Assembly (NCBI GenBank): GCA_019245255.1
Contig: JAFARV010000510.1
Location: forward strand, 1-5,621
Reading direction: 5' to 3'
Length of the DNA: 5,621 nucleotides
Source of the DNA: Acidobacteriaceae bacterium
GTDB taxonomy: Bacteria; Acidobacteriota; Terriglobia; Bryobacterales; Bryobacteraceae
Of this stretch, positions 1 through 5,621 are shown piece after piece. The notes beneath the pieces were generated by a model, which worked only from the letters and a program-made list of their open reading frames with translations, was not told the origin of the DNA and searched no databases. Each line of letters opens with the position of its first letter. Position 1 is the first letter of the stretch. Position numbers and translations under genes: made by a program.

Positions 1-741
1 GGCCAAATCAAGCCCGGTACCCGGTTCCACAACTCCCTCGTCCGCAATGTGTGACTGGCCAAGCGCCGGTGTAAACTGGATGGTCCCGTTGCCACGCGGT
101 CCCGCCCTCCCGATGGCAGTGATGGTTAGGGACTGTTTGTTCGCCGGCGTGCCGACGGTGATCTTGTCGCCTGCCGCGAAACTGCGCAGATCGCGAACCT
201 TGATACTGCTGGCGCCTTGGGATGCATTCGCAGCGAGGTTCGTGTACTTTCCCGCCGTGCCCACGTGCGTCACTGTGACGGTCTCGACGCCATGCCCCAC
301 GCTGTCGATGTCAAGCCTGATCTTGTCGCCGGTAGAGATGTCGTTAGCGGCTGTGACCTTAATGTTCGTCGCACTGGCGGGCGCATCGGCTGCGAGATAG
401 GCTTGCGTGCCGGGTTTGCCCACGCCGGTAACGGTGACGATCTCGTACTGTTCCATGCCACTCGATACGGTAGGATACTTCGCGCCGTAACCGAGCGCGA
501 CCTTCTGACCAACGACGAGGCCGGATGTGCTCGTGACGGGCAAGTTGGTGGAGCCGGCGGGGATCTCGATGACCGGGCCGTCCGGAAGCGGTTGCCACAC
601 GGTTGTGTGATTGCTGGCAGCTGTCCCCACGCTGTCGATCTTGCGTCTTTCGGCATCCGCTCCAGAGCCGATCTCGATGGTATCGCCAGCCTTCATTCCA
701 GCAGTGCTCCTAACGTAGATGGTGGCCTCGCCTGCGCGCGC
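1..741 (-). repeat. Degenerate protein repeat array in the GH54 C-terminal region (residues 568-814, at least 4 units)
   Basis: At least four units of about 53-60 residues follow one pattern: a small-residue-rich start with A/G-A-T/S, then I-x-V, about six residues, A/T-G-D-x-I-x-I/V, then an E/Q-x-x-T/I-V/I-T-x-V/I-G segment. The starts are near residues 568 (EATIYV then AGDTIEI), 627 (STNLPV then VGQKVAL), 685 (SATNIKV then TGDKIRL) and 738 (GASSIKV then AGDKITV). Spacing between equivalent positions (574, 632, 692, 745) is 58, 60 and 53. The pattern resembles beta-rich spacer repeats in large bacterial secreted glycosidases. The ending PGTGLDLA suggests the array continues beyond base 1. 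Confidence 0.75.
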
Positions 742-2442
742 GGGAGCCGCGAGTCCCGAGTTGGAAAGGCCAAGCAGGTAGAATCCGTGCGGTTTGAGCT
801 TGACTCCCGATGGGATCGTAATCATCGAGAAGATCGCTTGCTGGGTCGGGTGCTCGGTCACCGTCCAGTTGGAGATGTCAACCGTACCATCGCTGGCGTC
901 GTAGAGTTCAATAAACGAGTTCGTTGCGTTGGCTGGAGGACCGGAGCTGATGCGGAACTCGTTAATCTTGACCGGGCTGACGTTGCGTACCTTCTCGGCG
1001 ATGGTCTCGGGTTGCACTCTGCCGGTGGTCTGGTTTGTCCATGACGCCTTCGCCACCAGGTCGCCGTTGAAGGATTCCGGTCCTGAGGTAACTTTGAACG
1101 TTGCGCTGACACTCGCGCCCGGCACGACCGGGCCGTCGAATGTTCTCGATGTCTCCGTGCTGTCCGAAACCACGGCGGTCCAATGCTCTGGAACGGCGAC
1201 GCTCAATTTCACGGCTGACGCGGGGGCGCTTGTCGTATTGGCGAAGGTCACCGTTGTTTCCTGTGATGACCCGGGTGAGAACGTTTGCAGTCCGGGCGGA
1301 GTGGCCGGTTGCGAAGCCGGAGCCACGCTCAGCGGCAGCACGCGGTACTCAGCCTGCACGATGTTGGCCTGGACCTGCTGGTCGGTCGTGTCCGATGGGA
1401 ACGTCCCCGCCGCGGTCATTGCACCTTCATAGAAAGTCCCCTGCGAGCTGTTGCTGTTATCCCCGCCGTTGCCGAGCAGAATTGCGCCTTGCTTTCGCAT
1501 CGGGTCGTACGTGGCATTGACTCGCGGGCCATCGAACATCACCGACAGAGGACCGTGCTGCGCATCGCCTCCCATGGACGTCCAGTGGTGCGGCTCTCCT
1601 TTCGCTATGGCCGTCACAAATCGCCAGGTGATGTCGGGCAGGTTGCACTGTTTGGAGCCATTTGGGTTTACGCAACCGACGAGGTTGTTCTCCTGGTCGG
1701 TCATGATCCATGGGCCGGGCGCCTTCCCGTGAAACCAATAGGGCGCATCGCCGTAATACGCCGTTTCCATCGTGCCGTTGTCGTCGTCGCGGCTGTCGAT
1801 TTCCGCATTGCCATAGTCGAAGCAGCAGCCGGAATTGAAGTGCCGGCCGTTAATGACCCAGTACTGCCCCTCCGCCTGATCGTCAACCGCAGTGCCTTTC
1901 GCGTCATCGATGCGCAAGCCCATACCGGGCTCGATAAAGACACCATAGACCTTGTGGCCCATGATCGTTACTGGCGCCATGTCGGCGAGTGGGAGGTTGT
2001 TGAACCCACCCAGGGCGGGGCCGCTGAATCCGCCTCGTGGGGCTTGGGTGAGATGGTTGCTCTTGCCGGATTGGTCATAGATGGTGGTGATCCAGCAATA
2101 CGTGTTGGCGCAGAACTTGTCTTGCGCCACGGCGTCGGCGTATCCGCCCGTATCCGGCACTGGTGATGCGACGGGCTGGACGACGCCAATGTCCAGGGAT
2201 TTGCGATCCGACTGCCGCACAATCCGGTAGAGCGGGCCGTGATAGGAGGCATACAGCGCGCGCGTGGTGCTGTGCGCGGCCACGCAAGGATCGCCGGCCG
2301 CGGCGTAGATATCGCATGGCCCCCTGGGCGTGGGCGGAGCGACGTCGGAACCAGCTCTGACATGCTTTGCCGTAATCAACGCGGCGCCAATAACCAAAAG
2401 CACCATGGGGAGCATCAGTACAAATTTGATTTTCGTTCTCAT
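1..2442 (-). CDS. Secreted modular GH54 alpha-L-arabinofuranosidase (AbfB-like), C-terminus cut by window edge
   Basis: The predicted enzyme releases terminal alpha-L-arabinofuranose from arabinan, arabinoxylan or arabinogalactan outside the cytoplasm. The frame runs without a stop for 814 codons and is still open at base 1. Residues 1-30 form a Sec-type signal: basic start MRTKIK, hydrophobic core, probable cleavage after V-R-A30. The GH54 domain (about 41-368) opens with CDIYAA, CVAAHSTTRALY and IYDQSGKSNHLTQAP, all close to Aspergillus AbfB. By alignment from memory with A. kawachii AbfB (nucleophile E221, acid/base D297), the matching residues are E251 in TDQENN and D328 in GNGGDNSN. Cysteines 43/53, 111/116 and 206/207 match its three disulfides. 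Then follow a NEW3-like domain (384-478), a lamin-tail-like domain (489-566) and repeats (568-814+). No CBM42 is visible. The start at 2442 is chosen because of the signal peptide and an AGGA five bases upstream. It is the last visible gene of the row and may be cotranscribed with the fucosidases. Family assignment is very secure; substrate is not. Confidence 0.95.
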   Translation of the reverse strand, partial: MRTKIKFVLMLPMVLLVIGAALITAKHVRAGSDVAPPTPRGPCDIYAAAGDPCVAAHSTTRALYASYHGPLYRIVRQSDRKSLDIGVVQPVASPVPDTGGYADAVAQDKFCANTYCWITTIYDQSGKSNHLTQAPRGGFSGPALGGFNNLPLADMAPVTIMGHKVYGVFIEPGMGLRIDDAKGTAVDDQAEGQYWVINGRHFNSGCCFDYGNAEIDSRDDDNGTMETAYYGDAPYWFHGKAPGPWIMTDQENNLVGCVNPNGSKQCNLPDITWRFVTAIAKGEPHHWTSMGGDAQHGPLSVMFDGPRVNATYDPMRKQGAILLGNGGDNSNSSQGTFYEGAMTAAGTFPSDTTDQQVQANIVQAEYRVLPLSVAPASQPATPPGLQTFSPGSSQETTVTFANTTSAPASAVKLSVAVPEHWTAVVSDSTETSRTFDGPVVPGASVSATFKVTSGPESFNGDLVAKASWTNQTTGRVQPETIAEKVRNVSPVKINEFRISSGPPANATNSFIELYDASDGTVDISNWTVTEHPTQQAIFSMITIPSGVKLKPHGFYLLGLSNSGLAAPARAGEATIYVRSTAGMKAGDTIEIGSGADAERRKIDSVGTAASNHTTVWQPLPDGPVIEIPAGSTNLPVTSTSGLVVGQKVALGYGAKYPTVSSGMEQYEIVTVTGVGKPGTQAYLAADAPASATNIKVTAANDISTGDKIRLDIDSVGHGVETVTVTHVGTAGKYTNLAANASQGASSIKVRDLRSFAAGDKITVGTPANKQSLTITAIGRAGPRGNGTIQFTPALGQSHIADEGVVEPGTGLDLA
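295..639 (-). repeat. Exact 15-bp direct repeat inside the repeat array (295-309 and 625-639)
   Basis: The plus-strand string ccccacgctgtcgat occurs exactly at 295-309 and 625-639, that is 330 bp or 110 codons apart, in the same reading phase. Both copies encode I-D-S-V-G (residues 602-606 and 712-716) at equivalent places in the first and third protein repeat units. The distance equals two average units. This supports origin of the array by internal duplication, with later divergence elsewhere. Confidence 0.8.
745..978 (-). other. Lamin-tail-like (LTD) domain of the GH54 protein (residues about 489-566)
   Basis: The stretch begins with VKINEFRISSGPP, then FIELYDASDGTVDISNWTV, IPSGVKLKPHGFYLLGLSN. 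That order (INEF, F-IEL-N/D, VDISNW, I-G-L-PG-Y-L) is the signature of bacterial lamin-tail domains, which occur at C-termini of secreted hydrolases and nucleases and are thought to aid attachment or protein contact. The usual 'L-PGGYLVL' block is here KPHGFYLLGL. Assignment by motif order; function inferred. Confidence 0.72.
1009..1293 (-). other. NEW3-like (NPCBM-associated) beta-sandwich domain of the GH54 protein (residues about 384-478)
   Basis: The segment has the typical run of this Ig-like accessory domain: a PG-S-QETTVTFAN strand pair (390-402), an SAVKLSVAVPEHWTA stretch with the characteristic Pro-x-x-Trp (P418, W421), a VVPGASVSATFKVT block (439-452), and a final alternating strand, GDLVAKASWTN. 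Such domains sit behind catalytic domains of many bacterial glycoside hydrolases, probably as a spacer or for carbohydrate or surface contact. The assignment is by pattern only, and the boundaries are approximate. Confidence 0.7.
1339..2322 (-). other. GH54 catalytic domain (residues about 41-368)
   Basis: This segment encodes the catalytic beta-sandwich. Conserved blocks in order are CDIYAAAGDPCVAAHS (43-58), IYDQSGKSNHLTQAP (121-135), the vicinal Cys pair C206-C207 in GCCFDYGNAE, the nucleophile block DQENN (E251), WRFVTA (273-278) and the acid/base block GGDNSNSSQGTFYEG (D328). All key residues expected for retaining GH54 enzymes are present, so the domain should be active. It carries two extra cysteines, C257 and C266, that I do not recall in the fungal enzyme. 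The 548 residues after the domain contain no cysteine in my translation up to the window edge. Confidence 0.93.
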
Positions 2443-2447
2443 GCGTA

Positions 2448-2451
2448 TCCT
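2448..2451 (-). promoter_or_regulatory. Ribosome binding site of the GH54 gene
   Basis: The minus strand reads AGGA, five bases before the ATG at 2442. It is short but well placed, and it supports this start over the internal Met codons at residues 10 and 13, which would cut off most of the basic part of the signal peptide. Confidence 0.5.
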
Positions 2452-2557
2452 GTCTGCCGTGCCGTATCTGCCGAACTTAGAGGCCCTCACGTTTTCAGGA
2501 CGTAAGGCGACAATCAAACCACGAAATGGAGAGCTTACCATCAACCTTTATTGGCGG

Positions 2558-2571
2558 ACTCATGCACGAGT
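2558..2571. promoter_or_regulatory. 14-bp near-palindrome, possible operator
   Basis: The plus strand reads ACTCATGCACGAGT: arms ACTC/GAGT, centre TGCA, and only one non-complementary position per arm. It lies 116 bases upstream of the GH54 start in an otherwise featureless gap. Size and symmetry suit a dimeric repressor of sugar-use genes, but one such site can occur by chance and no regulator gene is in view. Confidence 0.2.
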
Positions 2572-2645
2572 AAGCCTCGGGCGAAACGAACGTGATAAGT
2601 ACATGTTGACCTGTGGCTGAGTCCGGCCGTTAGGCTCTGAACGGA

Positions 2646-4175
2646 TCAGGTACTGGCCTGGCGCACTTTCAAGGTCCAGGCATGTTCGCATGGCCGATTT
2701 GCCAGGTCTTGCAGCGTCTCGGGCAAACGGATAACTGTTCCTTTTGCCGGGTCGAAGCTCCAGTCCAAATCACCCTTCGAGCCCAGCATTGTAATCTTCG
2801 ACTCGTCCTTCGGCCGGAGAGATGTCAGCGTTAGCTCCCGCCCCGGCCACCGCGTCATAATGACGTAGACCCAGCTGTTGTCCTTACTGCGCGTGAAACG
2901 AACGTGGTCTCCATCAGCGTAAAGATGTCCCTCGCGGGGTCTTGTTGAATAAATCGCTTCACCATTCACGGCCAGCCACTTGCCGGCCTCTTTCATCTGC
3001 CGGACCGCTTCAGGATGAAACTCTCCTTGAGCGCTTGGCCCGACACCCACCATCAAACCTCCGCCTTTCGCAACAGTATCGACCAGAGTGTCGATGATCC
3101 AAGTAACGCCTTTGTATTTGGCTGGATCCGGGTCGTACGAGAAATCGGAACCAAGAGGGTAGATACAAAACCAAGGTTTCGTTTTGCCAACTTCAGATCC
3201 CGGGACGACTCGTTCTGGAGTGTAGTAATCTCCGTAATTTCCTATGCCGCGATTCCGCAACATGACTTGAGGTTGAATTTCGCGGACCTTCATGATCGTC
3301 TTGCGAAGCTCGGGCCACACCTTCGGTCCGAGGAAGATGTCCAGGCAGATCATGTCGATTGTGCCGTAGTTCGAAACGAGTTCGACTAACTGAGTGCGAT
3401 GGCGCTCCATCATTCGTTTGACCTCTGCATCGCTCGGATCAGGAACAATGACCGGCTGATCGTCATAGAACATCCGAGTCCGCTGATAGTCGGAGGGGAT
3501 CATGAGGTTCGCAGACGACGGCACCTGCAATGGGTGCTGTCCGTACGGCCGGAAATCGGCATCGTACCAATCCGGGTGTGAGAAGTAGAGGTCTATCTTG
3601 ATGCCCTGCTTGTGCGCCTCATCGCAAAGCTCTTTCACGATGTCGCGTCTGAAAGGTGTTTCCATGATCGAATATGCCAGATCGCAGCTCTCCATCTTAG
3701 GTCCGCCCGACGCTGTCCAATTGGCTCGACTCTTCACTCTCGTTCTGGTATCGAACATGGAAAAGCCTTCGTGGTGCTTGGTCGTAAAAGCAAACATTTT
3801 CATGCCGCTTTCCTTGAACGTCGTGACCCACTTCGAAGCATCAAAGCCGGTGGGATTCCACGTCTTGTACAGCTGGTTGTAGCTCTGCCGGTCTTCAAAG
3901 GACATCTTCAGAAACGGCCAGGACTCCGCTCCCCGATGCCAGATCGAGTAAATGCCCCAGTGGATGCGAGCACCGAACTTCATGTCCTGAAACGCCTGGT
4001 ACGCAGAAGCAGGCGCGTTGTGATAGCCCTGAATAGGTTCGTGCTCCACGTAGGGGCTGTCTTGTAAAACACGTTCTGGAAAACTTTCGACCGCGGTTTG
4101 GCTCTGAGCTCGAGCAGGACAGGCTGATAGCGCGGCAATAGCGCTTATGGAAGATAGGAATTCACGCCGGTTCAT
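2646..4175 (-). CDS. Tat-exported GH29-family alpha-L-fucosidase, possibly a lipoprotein
   Basis: The 509-residue product is predicted to hydrolyse terminal alpha-L-fucose from oligo- or polysaccharides with retention, in the periplasm or at the cell surface. The N-terminus NRREFLSSISAIAALSACPARAQ has a twin-arginine motif (R3-R4, F6-L7) and a hydrophobic core. It could be cut after ARA23 or as a lipoprotein at C19 (LSAC). The catalytic barrel shows FGARIHWGIYS (H72), TTKHHEGF (H134, H135), RDIVKELCDEAHKQG then IDLYFSHPDW (177-203, Y197), and IDMICLDIF, where D279 aligns with the GH29 nucleophile. E321 in YTPERVVP is the likely acid/base. The barrel ends with VNGEAIYSTRP (403-413), and a beta-sandwich fills about 420-509. 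Variations: KHHEGF where D is usual, and AKGGGLMVGVGP where relatives have NGNLLLN. The gene starts 27 bp after the upstream fucosidase stop, so the two are almost surely cotranscribed. Family secure; linkage specificity unknown. Confidence 0.94.
   Translation of the reverse strand: MNRREFLSSISAIAALSACPARAQSQTAVESFPERVLQDSPYVEHEPIQGYHNAPASAYQAFQDMKFGARIHWGIYSIWHRGAESWPFLKMSFEDRQSYNQLYKTWNPTGFDASKWVTTFKESGMKMFAFTTKHHEGFSMFDTRTRVKSRANWTASGGPKMESCDLAYSIMETPFRRDIVKELCDEAHKQGIKIDLYFSHPDWYDADFRPYGQHPLQVPSSANLMIPSDYQRTRMFYDDQPVIVPDPSDAEVKRMMERHRTQLVELVSNYGTIDMICLDIFLGPKVWPELRKTIMKVREIQPQVMLRNRGIGNYGDYYTPERVVPGSEVGKTKPWFCIYPLGSDFSYDPDPAKYKGVTWIIDTLVDTVAKGGGLMVGVGPSAQGEFHPEAVRQMKEAGKWLAVNGEAIYSTRPREGHLYADGDHVRFTRSKDNSWVYVIMTRWPGRELTLTSLRPKDESKITMLGSKGDLDWSFDPAKGTVIRLPETLQDLANRPCEHAWTLKVRQAST
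4105..4175 (-). other. Tat signal peptide with overlapping lipobox (residues 1-23)
   Basis: Residues 1-7 MNRREFL fit the twin-arginine consensus, followed by a weakly hydrophobic Ala/Ser/Ile-rich stretch typical of Tat signals. Two endings are possible: signal peptidase I after A23 (A-R-A before Q24), or signal peptidase II before C19, since L16-S-A-C19 fits the lipobox. The sequence cannot decide between a soluble and an anchored enzyme. Confidence 0.75.
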
Positions 4176-4181
4176 TTACGT

Positions 4182-4187
4182 TCCTTT
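4182..4187 (-). promoter_or_regulatory. Strong ribosome binding site of the Tat-exported fucosidase
   Basis: The minus strand reads AAAGGA, six bases before the ATG at 4175, inside the 27-bp gap between the two fucosidase genes. Good match and spacing fix the start of the downstream gene and indicate its own translation initiation within a shared transcript. Confidence 0.75.
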
Positions 4188-4202
4188 GCGGCCCCCCGGC
4201 AC

Positions 4203-5621
4203 TTACACGATCTTCAAGGTGATCGCGTAATCGCACGGTTTTTGTTCGGGCATTTCCACAATGAGGCCCTGTTCGTCCTGACTCCAGTTCACTTTGTCTT
4301 TGTAACCTAACAGTTCCACATTCTGGATCTTCGGGGGAGAGAACGTGCTGGTGGTTGCAAGCGGCCTGATAAAGGCCTGCTTCTTCGGCCAGCCCATCAC
4401 AAACGCGTAGATCGTGTCGCCCTTGGTCGTGAAGCGGACTTCCTCCGCTGTAAGCTCCCCACGCGTAGATTCGTTGAATCGGGTCCCACCGCTTGCTGGA
4501 GGCGTCGTAGCGGCCGGCCCGTCGCCGAAGGTTTTCCATGGCCGAGTGGCGTAGATGCCTTCGCTGTTTATAGCCATCCACTTAGTGATCTCGTCGAGGA
4601 TGACTAACTCTTCGTAGTCGAGTTCGCCGCTGTTCGGAAGCGGGAAGTTCAGCAGTAAGTTGCCATTCCGGCTTACGATGTCGACCAGCATATCGATGAC
4701 GTACTTGGGCGATTTGTACTTTGCTTCCCTGTTGTAGTGCCAGTCGCCGATACAGGTATCGGTCTGCCATGGATTGGCCGGAATGCCGGCCGCAACGCCG
4801 CGCTCCCAGTCCAGTACGCAGGTTCCCGTTTCGCAATCGCTCGGCAGCTTACTGAAATAGACTGCTTCGCAGCGCCCGCCGTGGCGTTTAGCATCGACGT
4901 TGTAAAGGTTCGCTACCAGAGCCAAGCCGTATTCTCCGAAGAAGATATCGCCATCGGTGTAGAGCAGGTCGGGTTGATAGTGATCCACCAGATCCTTAAT
5001 TCGCTTGAAATAGTGCAGCTTCCATGGCTCCGGCGCCAGACGATCGTTGATTCTCTGGCCGTAAGGATAATCTTTCGGGAGCTCGTGATAAAGGTCGGCA
5101 TAAGCGGGATTGGCGCCGTCGTACGGGACTCCTGCGAGCGGCCCGGTCTTGTCGCTCATGTGCGAGGTGGAGAACCAGTGATAACTGGGAGCGAGGTGCT
5201 CGCTGACAGCGAAGCGTAACCCCTGATTCACCGCAGCCTTCTTGAAGGCGCTTACGACATCCCTCTTCGGCCCCATCGCGACGGCGTTCCAATGGGGCTG
5301 ATACTCGGACCGCCAGAGATCGAAATTGTCGTGGTGCACCGCCATGCTGCAGAAGTACTTCGCTCCGGCTTTCTTGTAAAGTCGCAACAGATGGTCGGGA
5401 TCGAACTTATCCGCCTTCCAAATAGGAATCACATCCTTGTATCCGACTTTCGTCGGGTGCCCGTAAACCTTCACATGATATTGGTACTGCTTGCTCCCCT
5501 GTATGTACATGTTCCGGGCATACCAATCCCCGTATTCGACAGCGGACTGCGGTCCCCAGTGCGCCCAGATACCGAACTTGGCGTCACGGTACCAATCAGG
5601 AACTTGCCATTCCCGGAGCGA
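4203..5621 (-). CDS. GH29 alpha-L-fucosidase, N-terminus cut by window edge
   Basis: The frame is open from the right edge to TAA at 4203-4205, giving 472 visible residues. The Met at base 5510 is internal: 37 in-frame codons before it encode the conserved barrel start WYRDAKFGIWAHWGPQS (H21 of the visible part) and VEYGDWYARN. Further motifs in visible numbering are AVHHDNFDLW (H96, H97), VSEHLAPSYHW, PDLLYTDGD with nucleophile D223, VLDWERG with E273 the likely acid/base, IGDWHYN, SRNGNLLLNFPL (317-327), INSEGIYATRP and a C-terminal beta-sandwich ending CDYAITLKIV. All motifs are intact, so an active retaining alpha-L-fucosidase is expected. Only the extreme N-terminus, probably a signal peptide, is missing. 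It is the upstream partner of the next fucosidase. Both end with a similar PC-x-x-A-x-TLK strand, showing common descent, but motif details place them in different GH29 branches. Specificity (alpha-1,2, 1,3 or 1,4) cannot be read from sequence. Confidence 0.95.
   Translation of the reverse strand, partial: SLREWQVPDWYRDAKFGIWAHWGPQSAVEYGDWYARNMYIQGSKQYQYHVKVYGHPTKVGYKDVIPIWKADKFDPDHLLRLYKKAGAKYFCSMAVHHDNFDLWRSEYQPHWNAVAMGPKRDVVSAFKKAAVNQGLRFAVSEHLAPSYHWFSTSHMSDKTGPLAGVPYDGANPAYADLYHELPKDYPYGQRINDRLAPEPWKLHYFKRIKDLVDHYQPDLLYTDGDIFFGEYGLALVANLYNVDAKRHGGRCEAVYFSKLPSDCETGTCVLDWERGVAAGIPANPWQTDTCIGDWHYNREAKYKSPKYVIDMLVDIVSRNGNLLLNFPLPNSGELDYEELVILDEITKWMAINSEGIYATRPWKTFGDGPAATTPPASGGTRFNESTRGELTAEEVRFTTKGDTIYAFVMGWPKKQAFIRPLATTSTFSPPKIQNVELLGYKDKVNWSQDEQGLIVEMPEQKPCDYAITLKIV

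Larger units (their letters stand above)
2443..2645. other. Intergenic gap between the second fucosidase and the GH54 gene
   Basis: In these 203 bases I find no credible gene on either strand, no clear -35/-10 pair and no terminator with a T run. It holds a near-palindrome at 2558-2571 and a weak 5-bp hairpin right after the fucosidase stop. The length leaves room for a separate promoter of the GH54 gene, but read-through from the fucosidases is equally possible. Confidence 0.5.

Noticed and set aside
217..2166. Long plus-strand open frames (217-1044 and 1285-2166)
   Set aside because: They lie exactly antisense, codon on codon, to the GH54 gene. Their proteins are Arg/Val/Gly-rich with no family motif, while the minus frame gives a clear conserved enzyme. 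They are by-products of GC-rich coding.
2330..2620. Plus-strand frame across the intergenic gap
   Set aside because: Half of it is antisense to the GH54 signal peptide region; the product has no recognisable motif and there is no convincing ribosome site.
2627..2644. Hairpin after the Tat-exported fucosidase (CCGTT / AACGG arms, 8-base loop)
   Set aside because: The stem is only 5 bp and no T run follows on the minus strand, so it is not a convincing intrinsic terminator.
4176..4202. Two fucosidase frames as one frameshifted gene
   Set aside because: Each frame holds a full set of GH29 motifs, and the second begins with its own ribosome site and signal peptide, so these are two genes.
4162..4581. 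Minus-strand frame overlapping the end of the upstream fucosidase
   Set aside because: It is a shifted reading of a region where the fucosidase frame is conserved to its stop (SEGIYATRP, C-terminal sandwich). No family motif and no separate ribosome site.
5508..5510. ATG at 5510 as the start of the upstream fucosidase
   Set aside because: The frame continues upstream with conserved barrel residues (WYRDAKFGIWAHWGPQS), so the true start lies beyond the window.
1..5621. CRISPR array, tRNA/rRNA, insertion sequence, phage or defence system
   Set aside because: No short regularly spaced repeats, no tRNA-like folds or rRNA signatures noticed, no transposase or integrase motifs, no terminal inverted repeats; nearly all the sequence is explained by three glycosidase genes.

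Overview
The window holds three genes, all on the minus strand and transcribed from right to left. They form what looks like a cluster for secreted enzymes that trim plant polysaccharide side chains. In order of transcription: (1) a GH29 alpha-L-fucosidase whose N-terminus lies beyond the right edge (4203-5621); (2) after 27 bp, a second, clearly different GH29-type alpha-L-fucosidase with a twin-arginine export signal (2646-4175); (3) after a 203-bp gap, a long modular GH54 alpha-L-arabinofuranosidase whose frame stays open to the left edge (1-2442; 814 codons visible, no stop).

The GH54 protein is the most informative. Its catalytic domain keeps the nucleophile, the acid/base and all three disulfides known from the fungal AbfB enzymes, including the rare vicinal Cys-Cys pair. 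In the visible part the usual fungal C-terminal CBM42 is absent. In its place come a NEW3-like beta-sandwich, a lamin-tail-like domain and a run of at least four degenerate repeats of about 53-60 residues, and the protein continues out of the window.

Organism: a bacterium of moderately high GC (roughly 55-60% by eye) with Shine-Dalgarno sites, Tat/Sec export of glycoside hydrolases, no introns and a compact operon-like layout. A soil Acidobacteriota-type plant-biomass degrader fits best. This is inference from gene content and style; Verrucomicrobiota or Planctomycetota cannot be excluded.

How the genes may work together: two fucosidases of different subtypes beside an arabinofuranosidase suggest attack on glycans carrying both L-fucose and L-arabinofuranose, such as fucosylated arabinogalactan-protein side chains, rhamnogalacturonan side chains or certain xyloglucans. 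I see no RNA genes, CRISPR arrays, mobile elements, integrases or toxin/defence genes. I do not see a new type of system here; the points of interest are the GH54 modular architecture and the pairing of two divergent GH29 enzymes.
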